Shown: positions 1 to 10,924, counted from the first letter of the stretch. The stretch is DNA of 64,000 nt from Vandiemenella viatica (GCA_031002005.1 JARYHS010006964.1:5456001-5520000); one strand, 5' to 3'. The notes: generated by a model from the sequence alone, not told the origin. A program made the numbers and translations.

Positions 1-216
1 TTCTTCATTTTTTATTTGTCTCATCGAGTTACATAATAATCCATCACCAGATTGCGGCGTCACGTTTATCCTAGAGTCCTCTTGAGGTGTTTGTAACATA
101 TTCCCCGTGTTTGTTGGGAAGCGGTCAAGTCCCCACCACTCCGGCCATGCCCCCCCACTCCTCCGCCGGCCTGCTTCACTCCCATGCGTGGTAAAGGTCT
201 CTTGCGTCGTCTCCAT
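1..216 (-). CDS. Unrecognised ORF running off the left edge
   Basis: Reading the minus strand from the ATG at 216-214, 72 codons remain open to the window edge. The peptide starts METTQETFTTHG and contains a basic GRRRSGG stretch and then AWPEWWGLDRF. The stretch is clearly more GC-rich than the AT-rich DNA next to it. An overlapping frame starts at an ATG at 233 but stops after about 55 codons; a run of seven C (plus strand, about 149-155) separates the two frames, so a homopolymer error could change the reading. I do not recognise a family. It could be the first coding exon of a host gene or the start of a LINE ORF1. No splice donor can be judged because the window ends. Confidence 0.4.
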   Translation of the reverse strand, partial: METTQETFTTHGSEAGRRRSGGAWPEWWGLDRFPTNTGNMLQTPQEDSRINVTPQSGDGLLCNSMRQIKNEE

Positions 217-233
217 ATTATTCCTTCCTCCAT

Positions 234-734
234 GACGGTAACATACCGTTTTGATATAATGTTTAAAATAATTTATTTTGGGGTTTAAAAACCATGTAAC
301 ATCTGTTAAAATAAATAACTCTTTTTTATTGACCAGAAAAATTATGTCGAATGAAGTAAAACCGTTGTCCTAGTTCATCTTTCATATGTTTTGTAATCAC
401 CTTTAGTTACATAATTGATAATATAAACAACTACAGTTTCACGTAGAATATTTGTGACACGAGTTTACTGATAGTACGGTAAAGATGTGTCTTCAACATT
501 TATTCAAGACTCTAACAATTGCCTATTTTAACGACTGCTAATTCAAGAATTTTAATGTGTACTTTTTAAATTTATTTTATTTTATTCACCATATGATACA
601 TTTATATATATATATTTGTTTCGTCAGTTTAATTTTTAATAGATAAGGTATATAATTTGCAAATTCATCTATAAATGTATGAAATATATATATAGTTTAT
701 TAAACACAGCTGTTTTATGTAATTTGATTTACTT
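234..734. other. AT-rich stretch, no gene seen
   Basis: Very AT-rich with short TA runs (for example near 600-620 and 680-700). I see no ORF with recognisable content. The right part may be the 3' untranslated end of the adjacent minus-strand LINE relic. Confidence 0.5.
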
Positions 735-2410
735 TAAATAATCCTCTATGGAATAATAAACATATGCTACTAGATACAACTTTTACCTTTCTTTAAAAAC
801 TTCTTTTTTCTCTCCCTTAATTTTCACTAGCAGATTGTTGTGTAATTTCAGTCCTTTGTGGAAACAACTATTTAGACTTTTACTTTTTATCTTACTTTCT
901 ATGTGGAAATCATTTTTTGATTTTGTGATATATGTATAGATGTAACTGTTGGTGGTAAAGTCATGTAAATTATTTTTTATATGTATGATAGAATGAGGAT
1001 ATAGGCTTAACAGGATGGAACTGTCAGTATGCTTAATTTTCTGAGCATGTCCTTACAATGGGTTCTCCTTGAAGTTTTAGCTATTATACTTATCGACCAT
1101 TGTTGTAATTTGAGGTGATTACATTTTTTTTGCTTCATACTGAAAAGATGATTCAGTGGGCTATTATTGAATGAATATCTGCAAAGTATATTGCCTTGAG
1201 GCAATCATCATTACATGTAGGAGCTAAAATTTTAAGTGCAAAACATGTAGTGCATATTTTCTTCCTCAATAATTGTAAAAGTTCTTTCCAATTTAAGTCA
1301 TGATAAAAGATCATTCATAGAAATTTTGTACTAACAACACACTTAATGTTTTCGTTATTCAGTTTCAAGACTATCTGTTGAAATCTGCAACTCCAACTGA
1401 ATTTGACAGTGTTTGTTTTATTTATGTTGAGGATCAATTTAAATTTTTGGGACAAGTTTAAGACCTCTATAAGAGCTGTATTTCCTTTAGCCTGGAGTTC
1501 ATTGATCGAGGGATCACTGATGATGATATTACTGTCATCCGCAAATAAAATCTTATATTCGTGACTGACGCTGGATACAAAATAAAATGAATTATGTAAA
1601 TTAGAAATAATAATGTACCTAGAATGCTTCCCAGTAGGATGCCTACAATTAAATGTCTTGGTTCTGGCAGGAACTTATATAAAGAGATTTCAACTTTTTG
1701 TATTCTGTTTGTTAGATGTGACTGGAACCAGCATTTGACACAGCCCCTTATTCTTATCGCTTCTAGTTTTTGCAGGAGGATGTTGTGGTCCACAGCATCA
1801 AAAGCTTTGGAAACTCTAGGATTAGACTTGCTGCATGATCACCTCTGTTAAGAGCTTCATTTAAATTTTTAGTAAAATATGCTATTGCTGATAGTGTTCC
1901 TTTTCCTGCCTGGAAACCATACCGTAATTTGCTAAAGATATTATAATTGCTCATGAAGCTGTTTAAGCTATCTTTTATAAGTGATTGAAAAATTTTGGAG
2001 AAAGTTTACATTATAGAAATTGGCCTGTAATTTTCTACATCTTCATTACTCCCATTTTATAATATAGATAGGATCTTTGCAAATTTTAGGTAGTCAGGAA
2101 ATGCACCAGTTGTGAAAGACTCATTTATTATATATACTAATGGGGCTCGGAGGATATGTATACAAATTTTATTAGAAACATGGGCCCCTTATCTAAAACG
2201 ACAGATTTTTATTGTTTATTCTGAGGACTGTTTTTTCCACCACTTCCTCTGTTACTGGGGTTAGGATTATAGAATTCACTTCTATTTGACAATTTTGATA
2301 TGTTTGTTTATTTGGAAATTTTGTCTGATGTTTTGCAGCTATGCTAGAGAAGCAATTGTTTACATAGTTGGTTATTTCTGTTTGGTCGCTAATTGGCTGT
2401 GTAAACTAAG
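735..2410 (-). mobile_element. LINE relic (CR1/jockey-like), reverse transcriptase to C-terminus
   Basis: Minus-strand fragments follow the order of a LINE ORF2. Near 1950-1760 is YGFQAGKGTLSAIAYF, then DHNILLQKLEAI, then a decayed GxPQGSILGPLLF motif read as GILLGSILGTLLFLIYI, then FADDSNIIISDPSIN around 1550-1500, in which the FADD catalytic motif is intact. The C-terminal part continues down to about 735 in several frames (for example SCFHKGLKLHNNLL and YYSIEDYL). Multiple frameshifts and stops make it non-functional. The upstream part (endonuclease, ORF1) is missing, as expected for a 5'-truncated copy. The clade is not certain. Confidence 0.8.
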
Positions 2411-2702
2411 AATAAATCGGATGCATAGCAGTTTTTAATGACTAATCTTGCTGAAGAGATAACAAAAACAAAATTATTTATTATAAAAGATAAAAATTAT
2501 TATTATTTTTAGAAAATAAATTTGGCAAAATCTGGCATTCAGTCACGTGACCGCGAACGCCAATGAGACAGGATTACGTCCCACCTTCCCAGACGCCAAA
2601 GTTATTAAAGACTTTTCATGGTAAATTATTCGTTTGTAGGAACTTTTGTAACACGAATACAGTTATTCTCAGTTTTATGCCGAAAGACAAGCGTAATTAG
2701 CT

Positions 2703-2831
2703 ATGGAACGAGGATTTAGCAGAACAAAAAGTAACAATTTGCACAAAATTGACGCCATAGCACTTGGCAGATTATTCGCGTCAGACATCGACTTTTGCTC
2801 ATACGAATTGCGCAATGTTAAAACTTCGATG
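2703..2831 (+). pseudogene. Possible first exon of a SWIM/YqaJ-type insect protein
   Basis: From the ATG at 2703 the frame reads MERGFSRTKSNN, then HKIDAIALGRLFAS and YELRNVKTSM, followed by a stop. A donor-like GTAAGT lies at the end (about 2831). The pattern resembles my recollection of the N-terminus of a repeated insect protein family that has a SWIM zinc finger and a YqaJ-like nuclease domain. Neither domain is visible downstream here, so this would be an isolated first exon or a remnant. The resemblance is from memory and the assignment is weak. Confidence 0.3.
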
Positions 2832-3390
2832 TAAGTATACACAAGTGTCAATTATATATTATAAGCTAAAATAGCATTATTTCAGTTTTGTAAACAAGAC
2901 ATACGTTTAATAAATTATTTGATACTGATATGAGGTTACATTTGAAAAGTATATGTAAGTGTTAAATAGCTAAACCAGAAGGAAGACCTAAGCGAAATAC
3001 TACACACATTCCTAAAGACATATTACATTATAAAACATTATATGTAAAATTATAGACCACGTACTGTAGAATTGATACAGCACTGAATTTATCATTAAGG
3101 ATTAATTAAGCTTACCTTTCAGTAGCAGGTATGTTGCTATATCTCAGACGTCAAAATCAGCCAGAAATTTTGTTAGAAACGTTTTTTGGCATTCATCACC
3201 GAATAAGATATTGCCCGGAAAAACGAGAAACACAGATTTATAGAAATAATGTACGTTATAATCCCGCAAACAGCTTCAGTGACGTTGTTATATGCCGCAA
3301 CCAACAATTGAATATTGCAGTGATTGTAAAATACATTGTTCATCTGAAAATACGATTGCCAACGTAATCTAGCAAAACGACTTAGATAAC
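2832..3390. other. Unassigned; contains a short ORF
   Basis: An open frame of 78 codons lies at 3131-3367 (+), starting just after a sequence resembling a splice acceptor (a pyrimidine-containing stretch ending in AGCAG). The peptide (MLLYLRRQNQPEILLETFFG and onward) has no motif I recognise. It could be a second exon of the candidate at 2703, but nothing ties them together except order and strand. The rest is AT-rich with nothing visible. Confidence 0.25.
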
Positions 3391-3590
3391 TGACTTTATT
3401 TTCGAACGAATCTAAAATACATATTCACCATTGCCATTAATGCATAATTTTACGACATGATCCAGGCCTCATTTCCACATAAACACTAACTCGCTTTCTT
3501 TTGGTACGAATCAGAAATACATATGCGCCACTGCCATGGATGTATAATTTTACTGCTTAGTCCAGAATGTATTTTCACGTGTACACAGAG
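3391..3590. repeat. Imperfect tandem duplication, two units of about 100 bp
   Basis: The segment starting GAATCTAAAATACAT at 3408 is repeated in diverged form as GAATCAGAAATACAT at 3508. Both continue through CATTGCCAT or CACTGCCAT and CATAATTTTAC or TATAATTTTAC. The period is about 100 bp. Confidence 0.65.
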
Positions 3591-3689
3591 TGTAGTTGGT
3601 GAGCAGAAACATGGCCCCATAACAATCAACTTCGCCATAAGACGTTGGCCCCAATTAGGATATTAACACATTATCCGTCACTACTTTCA

Positions 3690-3697
3690 TGACGTCA
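3690..3697. promoter_or_regulatory. CRE-type palindrome TGACGTCA
   Basis: A perfect TGACGTCA octamer, the consensus of CREB/ATF sites, sits about 80 bp before the presumed 5' end of the CR1-type LINE. Function is not shown; an octamer can occur by chance. Confidence 0.3.
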
Positions 3698-4112
3698 TCT
3701 TAAAGGAAGCGTTACAGACAATATTGCTATGAATTAACCCGTTATTTATTTTCTACTTCAGGAGTTTATCGTCGCTGTATTAATTTGCATATTGTGTTTA
3801 GCGAATTTGAGTGTAGTAACACTGTGTAGTAAAAGTATCATAGTTTAAGTAGTTGAAAAAGGTTTTGCTTCGACAAGTTTGAAACACGTGTGTCTTGTTT
3901 ACTTATACTAATACCCGTTAAAGGGAATTAATATTTTATCAGTGAAGGAAACAAGGAGTTACTAACAGGTTTATTGTTAAAATTGGTTTGCTTGCGTGGT
4001 AAAAGGAGAAAGGTGTGCCTTGTGCAAATTATATTGCAAAATAAGGAAAGGTATATATTGGTTAAGTTTCAATTCTCTTCAAGGGCTCATATTTTGTTTT
4101 GTTTTGTATAAT

Positions 4113-5115
4113 ATGTCAATGAGCATGAAGTGTGGTGGCTGTCGCAGGGTTGTAAAGCAGGGAAACAGCTGTAATGATTGTGGAGTTCGTTTTCATCCGA
4201 AATGTTGCTACATGGAAGCTGAAAATGCGCTTCACTCTCCTTGGAGTTGTTTGACTTGCAAAAGTAGCAAGGAAAAGAGGGAACTAGAAAGTAGGATCTC
4301 TTGTCTCGAATCCACATTGGCTGAATTAACTGAAGAACTCAATGTTTTGAAGGCTGAAAAAGCAGCATTAAATGTTAAGGAATTAGAGTGGATTACAGCC
4401 AAAACTGGAGGGAAACACCAGGACCTGCATTCTACCAAATTTTCAGTTGGAAGTTTCGAATGCTTTTGGGTTGTTGGAGAATCTAACTGAGGATGTATCA
4501 GATACCACAGCAGGGCTGTCTCATTGCAACAAAGCTGTAAAAAAATCACACATTGTGCAAAGCTCGTGAAAAGAAATCCAAGAAGGTGTTATTGCTTGTA
4601 AGTAGTCACGGTAGAGGCTTAAGTGCAATGTTACAGTCAAGCATGGGCTCTGTGTTGAGGTGTGGAGTATATTTAAGCCTAATGCAGAACTTGGCAATGT
4701 TGTGGATGAAATTTCAAACTGGGGAAAGATCTTACTAAAGAGGATCATATAATTATTGTTGGGGGAGTTCCTGGAAATAGTCTTCCAGAAATCTCAATTA
4801 TTGTGTTGAAACAGGCATTGACAACATTGCTAAAAACACCACTCACACCATGTTTGGTTTTGTTGACCTCTTCAAACGTTATGAGCAACCCTAGATGCGT
4901 GGTCATGTACAGCGTACACAGGCAGATCTGAAGCGTGCATTGTGTCAGGCTGACCGAACACACATTGGTCTGATAGATGTTTCTTGCATAACACGGAGTG
5001 ACCATACCTCCCATGGACTCCACCTGAATGTTCGGGGCAAGCAGAAGCTAACGCAACTGATTGCCAGTAGCATCAGGAGAGGCAGGTTGGATGTGAACCC
5101 ATCCCAGTGGTAATT
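4113..5115 (+). pseudogene. LINE copy A ORF1: PHD-like finger plus SGNH esterase-like domain
   Basis: The probable start is the ATG at 4113 (MSMSMKCGGCRRVV). Cysteines and histidines follow in a PHD-like arrangement (CGGC, CNDCGVRFHPKC, then WSCLTC), and then a charged coiled-coil-like segment with ESRISCLESTLAELTEEL. After frameshifts the esterase part appears as LLLVSSHGRGLSAML (about 4585-4635), IIIVGGVPGNS (about 4750-4785) and a C-terminal SDHTSHGLHLNVRGKQKL (about 4998-5050) with the DxxH catalytic pair. PHD plus esterase ORF1 proteins are known in CR1-clade LINEs. At least two frame changes are needed to read it through. Confidence 0.75.
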
Positions 5116-5214
5116 GGTGGTAGGACTCAGGTCTTTTTAGGCCAAACGTCAAAAGAAGAAAGAGTTATTTAAGAAATGTACATAATGATATTACAGTCAA
5201 AAATAAAGAATGTC

Positions 5215-8110
5215 AGTCTAAAATAGCTTTGTTCCATCGGAACATTAGGGGTATCTCAAGCAAACTTGATGAGTTTGATAATATCTATAGAGAAAACCCA
5301 AAAATCATTGAATATTAACATAAATATTGTATGTCTGACACAACATCATCTGAAGAATTCTGAAATATGTCTCCTCCCATTTGTTTGATATAGATTAGCT
5401 TCATGTTACAGCAGGTCAGAGATGAGAATGGGTGGTGCAGCAATATATGTAACAGAAAATACTGAAACAGAATCATTAGATGTAAGTAAATACTGTATAG
5501 AACAAGATTTTGAATGTTGTGCAACACAGTTAGAATTAGAAAACAAATATCTTATAGTGCTGACAGTTTATAGGGCTCCCACAGGAGACTTCAGGAAATT
5601 TTGTAATAAACTTGAAGCGGTTCTACTAAATTTATCACGAACTAAAAGGGAAATTATCCTCTGTGGAGACTTCAACATAAATTTTGCTGTAGAATGTAAC
5701 CAGACAGATTATCTTCTAGGAATGCTTAGATCATTCAATCTCTATCAAACTGTAAATTTCCCAACTAGAATACAAAAAGATAGTAGTACCATTATTGATA
5801 ACATTTTTGTAGAACACAATAAATTAGAAATAATGGAACAATTCCAATGGAAAATGGTTTGTCAGACCATAATGCTCAAATAATTACTTGGATATTGTGG
5901 GAAATGAAAATAACAAAAAGAAAGGATTTGCCAGAGTTAGGCCATTAAAGAACAATTCAATAAAAACATTAAATGATGACTTCTCAATGAGGACTGGAGC
6001 ACTGTTTTTAAATTAAAAGGGGTAAATAATAAATTCAATTACTTGCACCAAAGGTTTTTGGAAATTTACGAAAGGTGTCTCCCTACAAAACTAGCTCAAT
6101 TGGTCAAAAACGAGTAAACAAAAATTGGGTTACAGTTGGTATCAAAACATCTTGCAGACATAAAAGGGAATTGTATGTAAAAGTTAGGAATACTGATAAT
6201 ATGCTTCTCAGACAACATTACAAAACTTACTGTAGAATTTTAACCAAAGTAGTAAAAGAAGCTAAACGTTTGGCCATAAACGATGAGATTAGTAGTTCAG
6301 ATAATAAGATAAAAAGTGTTTGGAACATTATTAAAAGAGAAACAACTGTATCATCCCTTGAACATAAACCTATATCTATAAGCATTAATGATAAGCTTGT
6401 AAATGACCCCTCTTATGTAGGAAGTGCTTTCAATAACTACTTCTTAACAGTTGCTGAAAAAATAAAAGGAAAATTATTGGGAATATGGATGCTATAGCAA
6501 TACTTAAATCCTTGTCACCAAAAACAGCACCTATGTCTATTTCCCACCAGTCAAAATGAAATTGAAAAAATTATTAAATCCCTCAAAAATAAAAATCATT
6601 TGGTTATGATGAGGTTTCAACCCATGTAGTGAAACAATGTAACACCAGCATTAGTAGAGTTATTAGTCATATTTGTAATAGTTCTTTTGAAGAAGGTATC
6701 TTCCCTGACTCACTCAAGAAGTCAATAATCAAACCGCTTTATAAAAAGGGTGATACCTCAAAATTGAGAATTACAGACCATTCACTTCTACCAGCATTTT
6801 CAAAAATCTTTGAAAAAGCAATGTACAGAAGGGTGTATGCACACTACAAAAGAATGACCTACTCAGTAAAGTACAGTTTGGTTTTAGACAAGGCGTTTCA
6901 ACAGATTCAGCAATTTTTGCTTTTGTAAACAACATACTGGAATCAATGCATAAAAAATTAAATTCCCTAGGTATATTCTGTGATCTTGCTAAGGCTTTTG
7001 ACTGTGTTGATCATGAATTCTACTAGGTAAATTAGACACTATGGAGTTAGTGGTAAGCCAGGACTTGGTTTAAATCATACCTGGAAAATAGAAAGCAATG
7101 TGTATCACTGAAAGATGCTAATACAGGAGATGTTATAAACTCAGAATGGGGTATAGTTAAATGTGGTGTGCCTCAGGGTTCAATTCTTGGCCCTCTGCTG
7201 TTCTTAATCTATATAAATGATCTTCTACATATACTAGGTGATAATGAACACATAGTGCTCTTTGCAGATGATACTAGCATATCGTTTGAAAGATCCATCA
7301 GCATAAAACCTCGAAAACATAGCAAATGATGCCATAAAGAAAATTAATAGGTGGTTTAATGCCAACAAACTAATACTGAATGTAGAAAAGACACAGTTAC
7401 TTCAGTTTGTTACAAAAAAAAAACAAAAAAACAAAGGACAGCTATAATGTGATATCAGAAGGAAAACAATCAATGAAAGCAGTGCACAAGATTCCTGGGT
7501 GTATATATAGATAACAAATTGAACTGGAAACAACATTTTCAACAACTCTTAAAAAACTGAATTCTGCACATTCTCACTGAGGGTAATATCTAGAATAGGT
7601 AATATAGAAACCAGAAAGTTAGTATATTTTGCATATTTTCATTCCCTGCTCACTTATGGCATCTCATTTTGGGGAAACTTGTCACAAGCACAAAGGGTAT
7701 TTAAATTACAAAAGCGTGCTATAAGAACTATTTGTGGAGCAAACCCATGGACGTCGTGCAGAAATCTGTTTAAAAACCTGGGTGTTCTAACCATGCCAGC
7801 ACAGTATGTATACTCTGTATTATCATTTGTAGTGGAAAATCCTGAACACTTCAATCTTAATGCTGACATACATAGCCATAATACTAGGAATAAATATAAT
7901 ATTCACAAGGATTACAAATCACTGTCAATTGTACAGAGAGGGTTAACATTTACTGGAGCTTCCTTATTCAATGTCTTACCAACAGAAATTAAATGTTACC
8001 TACAAAAACCCAACTACTTTAAGTCCAAACTGAAAGAGTTTCTGCTTCAGAACCCATTTTACTCTGTGAAAGAATTTTCTTCTTGGAATTTGGTAACTAA
8101 GAATGACTGA
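5215..8110 (+). pseudogene. LINE copy A ORF2: endonuclease and reverse transcriptase
   Basis: The endonuclease starts near 5225 with NIRGISSKLDEFDN and includes the YRAPTGDF and LCGDFNIN motifs (5571-5690). The clearest reading frames are 5422-5883, 6075-6497 and 6629-6928. The reverse transcriptase palm has CDLAKAFDCVDHEF (about 6978-7020), GVPQGSILGPLLFLIYINDL (about 7167-7225) and FADDTS (about 7260-7278). The C-terminal tail is open at 7679-8110 and ends in PFYSVKEFSSWN. Stops such as the TAG inside the segment after 7020, together with several frameshifts, make it a pseudogene. Confidence 0.85.
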
Positions 8111-8235
8111 TAAAATAGTATATATGGTGTATGGAAGGGGAAGGTGACAAAGTTGTCCACAATTACTAAAATGATATATGGTTTTTCTTTCTGTTGAAAC
8201 TGTTGACAATTTAAGTAATTATTGTGTTTACAAAA

Positions 8236-8670
8236 TTCCACTCATATATAGTAACTAACATGGGATAGCATGCATTCAAAAACTGCTGTGAAAAATTATC
8301 ATACTAACAGGTTGTTAAGTAATTGACGTGCTTATGAGTTGTTGGTAATATAATTGATATTGTTAATAAGTGTGTGTACTGTTCCACATAAATAGCAACT
8401 AACATGATATAATATGTAGTCGCAAATTACAGTGAAACTTATCATGGTTACTGGTTGTAAGAAAATAACTGATTATTAGATGCTGGTAACAAGTGTATAC
8501 ACTGTTCCACATAATAAGTATTAATTAACTCGGGATTGTATTTGTAGATAACAGGAGATATTGGTTATACTAATGGGTTGTAGCTAACTTGTTGTCAATA
8601 TATAATAACATTATCAATTATATAGTAATATTGACATTACTAATAAGTGTATGTACTGTTCCACATCCCC
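8236..8670 (+). repeat. Degenerate tandem repeats in the 3' UTR of LINE copy A
   Basis: A unit of roughly 125-155 bp recurs. TTCCAC-containing blocks fall near 8236, 8381, 8505 and 8659, and three of them are preceded by AATAAGTGTGTGTACTG-like sequence (8362, 8485 in variant form, 8640). The units are well diverged from each other. Confidence 0.6.
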
Positions 8671-8703
8671 GAGATTATTCTCACATGGGATCAAAGTGAA
8701 CAT

Positions 8704-8722
8704 ATCTATCTATCTATCTATC
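8704..8722 (+). repeat. TATC microsatellite, 3' tail of LINE copy A
   Basis: About five units of ATCT close the element, as expected for a CR1-like LINE that ends in a short tandem repeat instead of poly(A). Confidence 0.7.
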
Positions 8723-8794
8723 TCAGTAACTGCAACACCTAACCGATACGAATATAAACATGTCTGTGCAATATGCCTGCCAAAATAATATTTC

Positions 8795-9054
8795 CATGGG
8801 CGCCGGCAGAAATACTTTAAGGGAGGTGCATTATATATATATATACGTATAACACTTATTACTTATAAACTAAGGATACTGAATTTATTGACAAGTTGTT
8901 GAACTAACTTGGACAACAACCTTGGGGCCTTAAGTTATTACTCAAACCTTGAATTTAAATACAAATTTTTTATTTCTTAATTTTTTCTGTGTATTTTCTT
9001 TCATAGCAGGGAGCTGCAAGGGAATCCCCTTGCACGCCCGTCCCGGCGCCAATG
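8795..9054. mobile_element. Short inverted-repeat transposon (MITE), family 1, copy 1
   Basis: It starts CATGGGCGCCGGCAG and ends CCCGGCGCCAATG, so the ends are inverted repeats centred on GGGCGCCGG. The interior matches the copy at 47525 along its length (ACTTTAAGGGAGGTGCAT, ACAACCTTGG, TTTTCTTTCAT). The flanks AATATTTC and ATTACTTC agree at 6 of 8 bases, which would be a decayed 8-bp target-site duplication. That length suggests a hAT-type non-autonomous element. It has no coding capacity. Confidence 0.7.
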
Positions 9055-9440
9055 ATTACTTCGTATCATTACCAGTGTTGTTACTTTCATTACGTTTCAT
9101 AATGACGTGGAATGCAGTTTCCTCTGCAACAATAAATCGTAAGATACATCTGCAATGAAAAGAATCAGGTAATAACACATATATTTGTCGCGTGATAACC
9201 TGTAACGATCTACCCATATTTCAAACAACTTTGTACATATTTCATTCGTTTGACGGCTCCTTTACGAAATAATGTTTTTTGGAATGTGTATAGTAAATTT
9301 CAGGCCGACAGCACAGTTCCTGCTTGAGACCCTGGCGTTGCGCCCGAGCCTTTCTTTTTGCTTCTATATACATCTTTTCTGGAAATGTATATCCTCAAAA
9401 ACAGTTGTGGCAAATTTAAAGCTATGGTACTGCCAGTTTT
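9055..9440. other. Unassigned stretch between two elements
   Basis: Moderately AT-rich with a short GC-richer piece (about 9303-9350). No recognisable gene. The right part may be a diverged upstream portion of the LINE that is clearly recognisable from about 9440. Confidence 0.4.
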
Positions 9441-10330
9441 CCGTCTGCTCTAAGCTTTGTTTATTTGCTTATTTTCACTCCTTATTGTCATATGAAATAA
9501 TATTCTGGGGCAATTCTACCATAAGAGACAAAGTGCTCAGAGCCATAAAGCGTGTAATAAGAATTATGTGTGGGGTTAGCAATAGAACTTCATGTAGAGA
9601 GCTGTTCAAGAAGTTAGGGATTTTAACATTAGCATCTGGGTATATGTACTCATTAATTTCCTTTGTAGTCACAAATTATACTTTGTTTGAAACAAATAGT
9701 AAAATACACAATTATGGCACTAGAAATAAAAATGATCTTCACAAGACTTACAAATCATTGACATTTGTTCAAAAAGGGGTCCGATATTCAGGGATACATA
9801 TCTTCAATACGCTCCCAACACATATGAAATGTCTAGTAGATGATAAGAATAAATTCAGGAAAAAATTGAAAGAATTTTTAATTGACAACTCCTTCTACTC
9901 TGTCGAAGAATTTACATATTTCTGAGGTATCTAAAAAATAACTGCCAGTATCTTGTGTAAATATAGTTCACATAATTAATTTACCATGTATGCTATGACT
10001 GTACATCTCTTGGTGTATGTATTTAGTTTGTTACGTAATTGTTTATGGTACCATATATGTTATGACTGTACATCTTGTGGTGTATGTATTATATTGTTAT
10101 GGATTTTTTTAAATGTACCATATATGCTATGACTGTACATCTTCTGGTGTATGTATTATTTTGTAATGGAAGTGTTTAATGTACCATGCATACTATGACT
10201 ATACATCTAGTGGTGTACTTATTATTTTTTATGCAACTGTTTATCTGTAAATTGACAACTTTCCACATCCCACAGAGCCAGTCTCTTATATTGGGATCAA
10301 TGGAAAACGAATGTATTGTATTGTATTGTA
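9440..10330 (+). mobile_element. 5'-truncated CR1-type LINE (copy A2)
   Basis: An open frame to 9925 encodes the C-terminal part of a LINE ORF2: IKRVIRIMCGVSNRTSCREL, then NYGTRNKNDLHKTYKSLTFV, then FYSVEEFTYF. It aligns collinearly with the C-terminus of copy A (IRTICGANPWTSCRNLF, NTRNKYNIHKDYKSLSIV, FYSVKEFSSW) but is clearly a different, diverged subfamily. It ends with ACATCCCACAGAGCC and GGGATCAATGG, then a TGTAT microsatellite (about 10311-10331). The same end layout occurs in copy A. Confidence 0.8.
9982..10248 (+). repeat. Four tandem 67-bp units in the 3' UTR of LINE copy A2
   Basis: The block TACCATRTATGCTATGACTG begins at 9982, 10049, 10116 and 10182 with minor changes, and each is followed by TACATCT...GGTGTATGTATT. 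The period is 66-67 bp. The unit is unrelated in sequence to the 3' UTR repeat of copy A. Confidence 0.8.
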
Positions 10331-10357
10331 TTTGTATCAGCCTAATAACCTTACCTT

Positions 10358-10687
10358 TCAGTTATGGTGTCTCGAGAACGAGGAGAGATTTTTTTTTATA
10401 TTCTTTATTTTCGATATATTCATCAGTTTTACTTTAGATTTAGAAATATATTGTGCACAAACACATTCATGAAAATGATCTTCACAAATATAGATTCTTG
10501 AATCTACAGATAAACTATTAGCATCCTCCCTCCTTGCAAGTTTTAACCACTTTTCCCCTATCTGTTCATTGTTTGGAACATATATAAATAACTTGATTGG
10601 CGTTTTTATTATTGTGCTTCTGAACTGGGCCACTACAAAATACTTATACAAGGAGGAACTCATTTTTAAGTAAATAACACTTGACAC
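10358..10687 (-). pseudogene. THAP-type zinc-finger domain relic
   Basis: The minus-strand frame of 109 codons contains TPIKLFIYVPNNEQ, KWLKLARREDANSLS and IYICEDHFHE. These match the usual THAP layout in insects (C2CH finger with a P..LF..VP block, KW, and CxxHF). The two N-terminal zinc cysteines appear to be lost: YKYFVVAQF stands where a CxxxxC pair is expected. The DNA-binding fold is therefore probably broken. The most likely inner start is the Met of MSSSLYKYF. THAP domains occur in host transcription factors and in P-element-like transposases; I cannot tell which. The family-1 MITE copy sits directly upstream. Confidence 0.6.
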
Positions 10688-10694
10688 CTGTCAT

Positions 10695-10880
10695 TATGGG
10701 CGCCAGGAGGGGATTGCAACGGGGTGCAAGTGCACCCCCCTGACATCCCGGGTCGCCGTCTAGGCAGTAGTAGCGATAAAAAAAAAGGTCGCCCAGCCCG
10801 GAAATTTTTGGGCCGATAGGGGGGGGGCACTGATGCAGCCCTGGTGCAACCCCCTAGAAGCAATCCTGCCGGCGCCGATG
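10695..10880. mobile_element. Short inverted-repeat transposon (MITE), family 1, copy 2 (diverged, internally different)
   Basis: It starts TATGGGCGCCAGGAGG and ends CCTGCCGGCGCCGATG, which form inverted ends. The 8-bp flanks are CCTGTCAT (10687-10694) and CCTGCCAT (10881-10888), one mismatch apart, a good hAT-length target duplication. The interior has GGGTGCAAGTGCACCCCCC as in the other copies but is shorter and GC-rich. No coding capacity. Confidence 0.7.
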
Positions 10881-10916
10881 CCTGCCATGTACATGCATGT
10901 TTTAGTTTGGAAGGTG

Positions 10917-10924
10917 TGACGTCA
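10917..10924. promoter_or_regulatory. CRE-type palindrome TGACGTCA
   Basis: A perfect TGACGTCA lies upstream of the minus-strand THAP relic, on the far side of the MITE. It could have belonged to that gene's promoter. This is inference only. Confidence 0.3.

Larger units (their letters stand above)
3770..8724 (+). mobile_element. Nearly full-length CR1-group LINE (copy A)
   Basis: This region carries both ORFs of a CR1-type non-LTR retrotransposon in order: ORF1 with a PHD-like cysteine/histidine finger and an esterase-like domain, then ORF2 with an APE-type endonuclease and a reverse transcriptase, then a repeat-rich 3' UTR ending in a TATC tetranucleotide tail. Such elements integrate by target-primed reverse transcription. 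Both ORFs are broken by frameshifts and stops, so it is not autonomous now. The 5' end at 3770 is approximate, because no target-site duplication could be matched. Confidence 0.85.
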
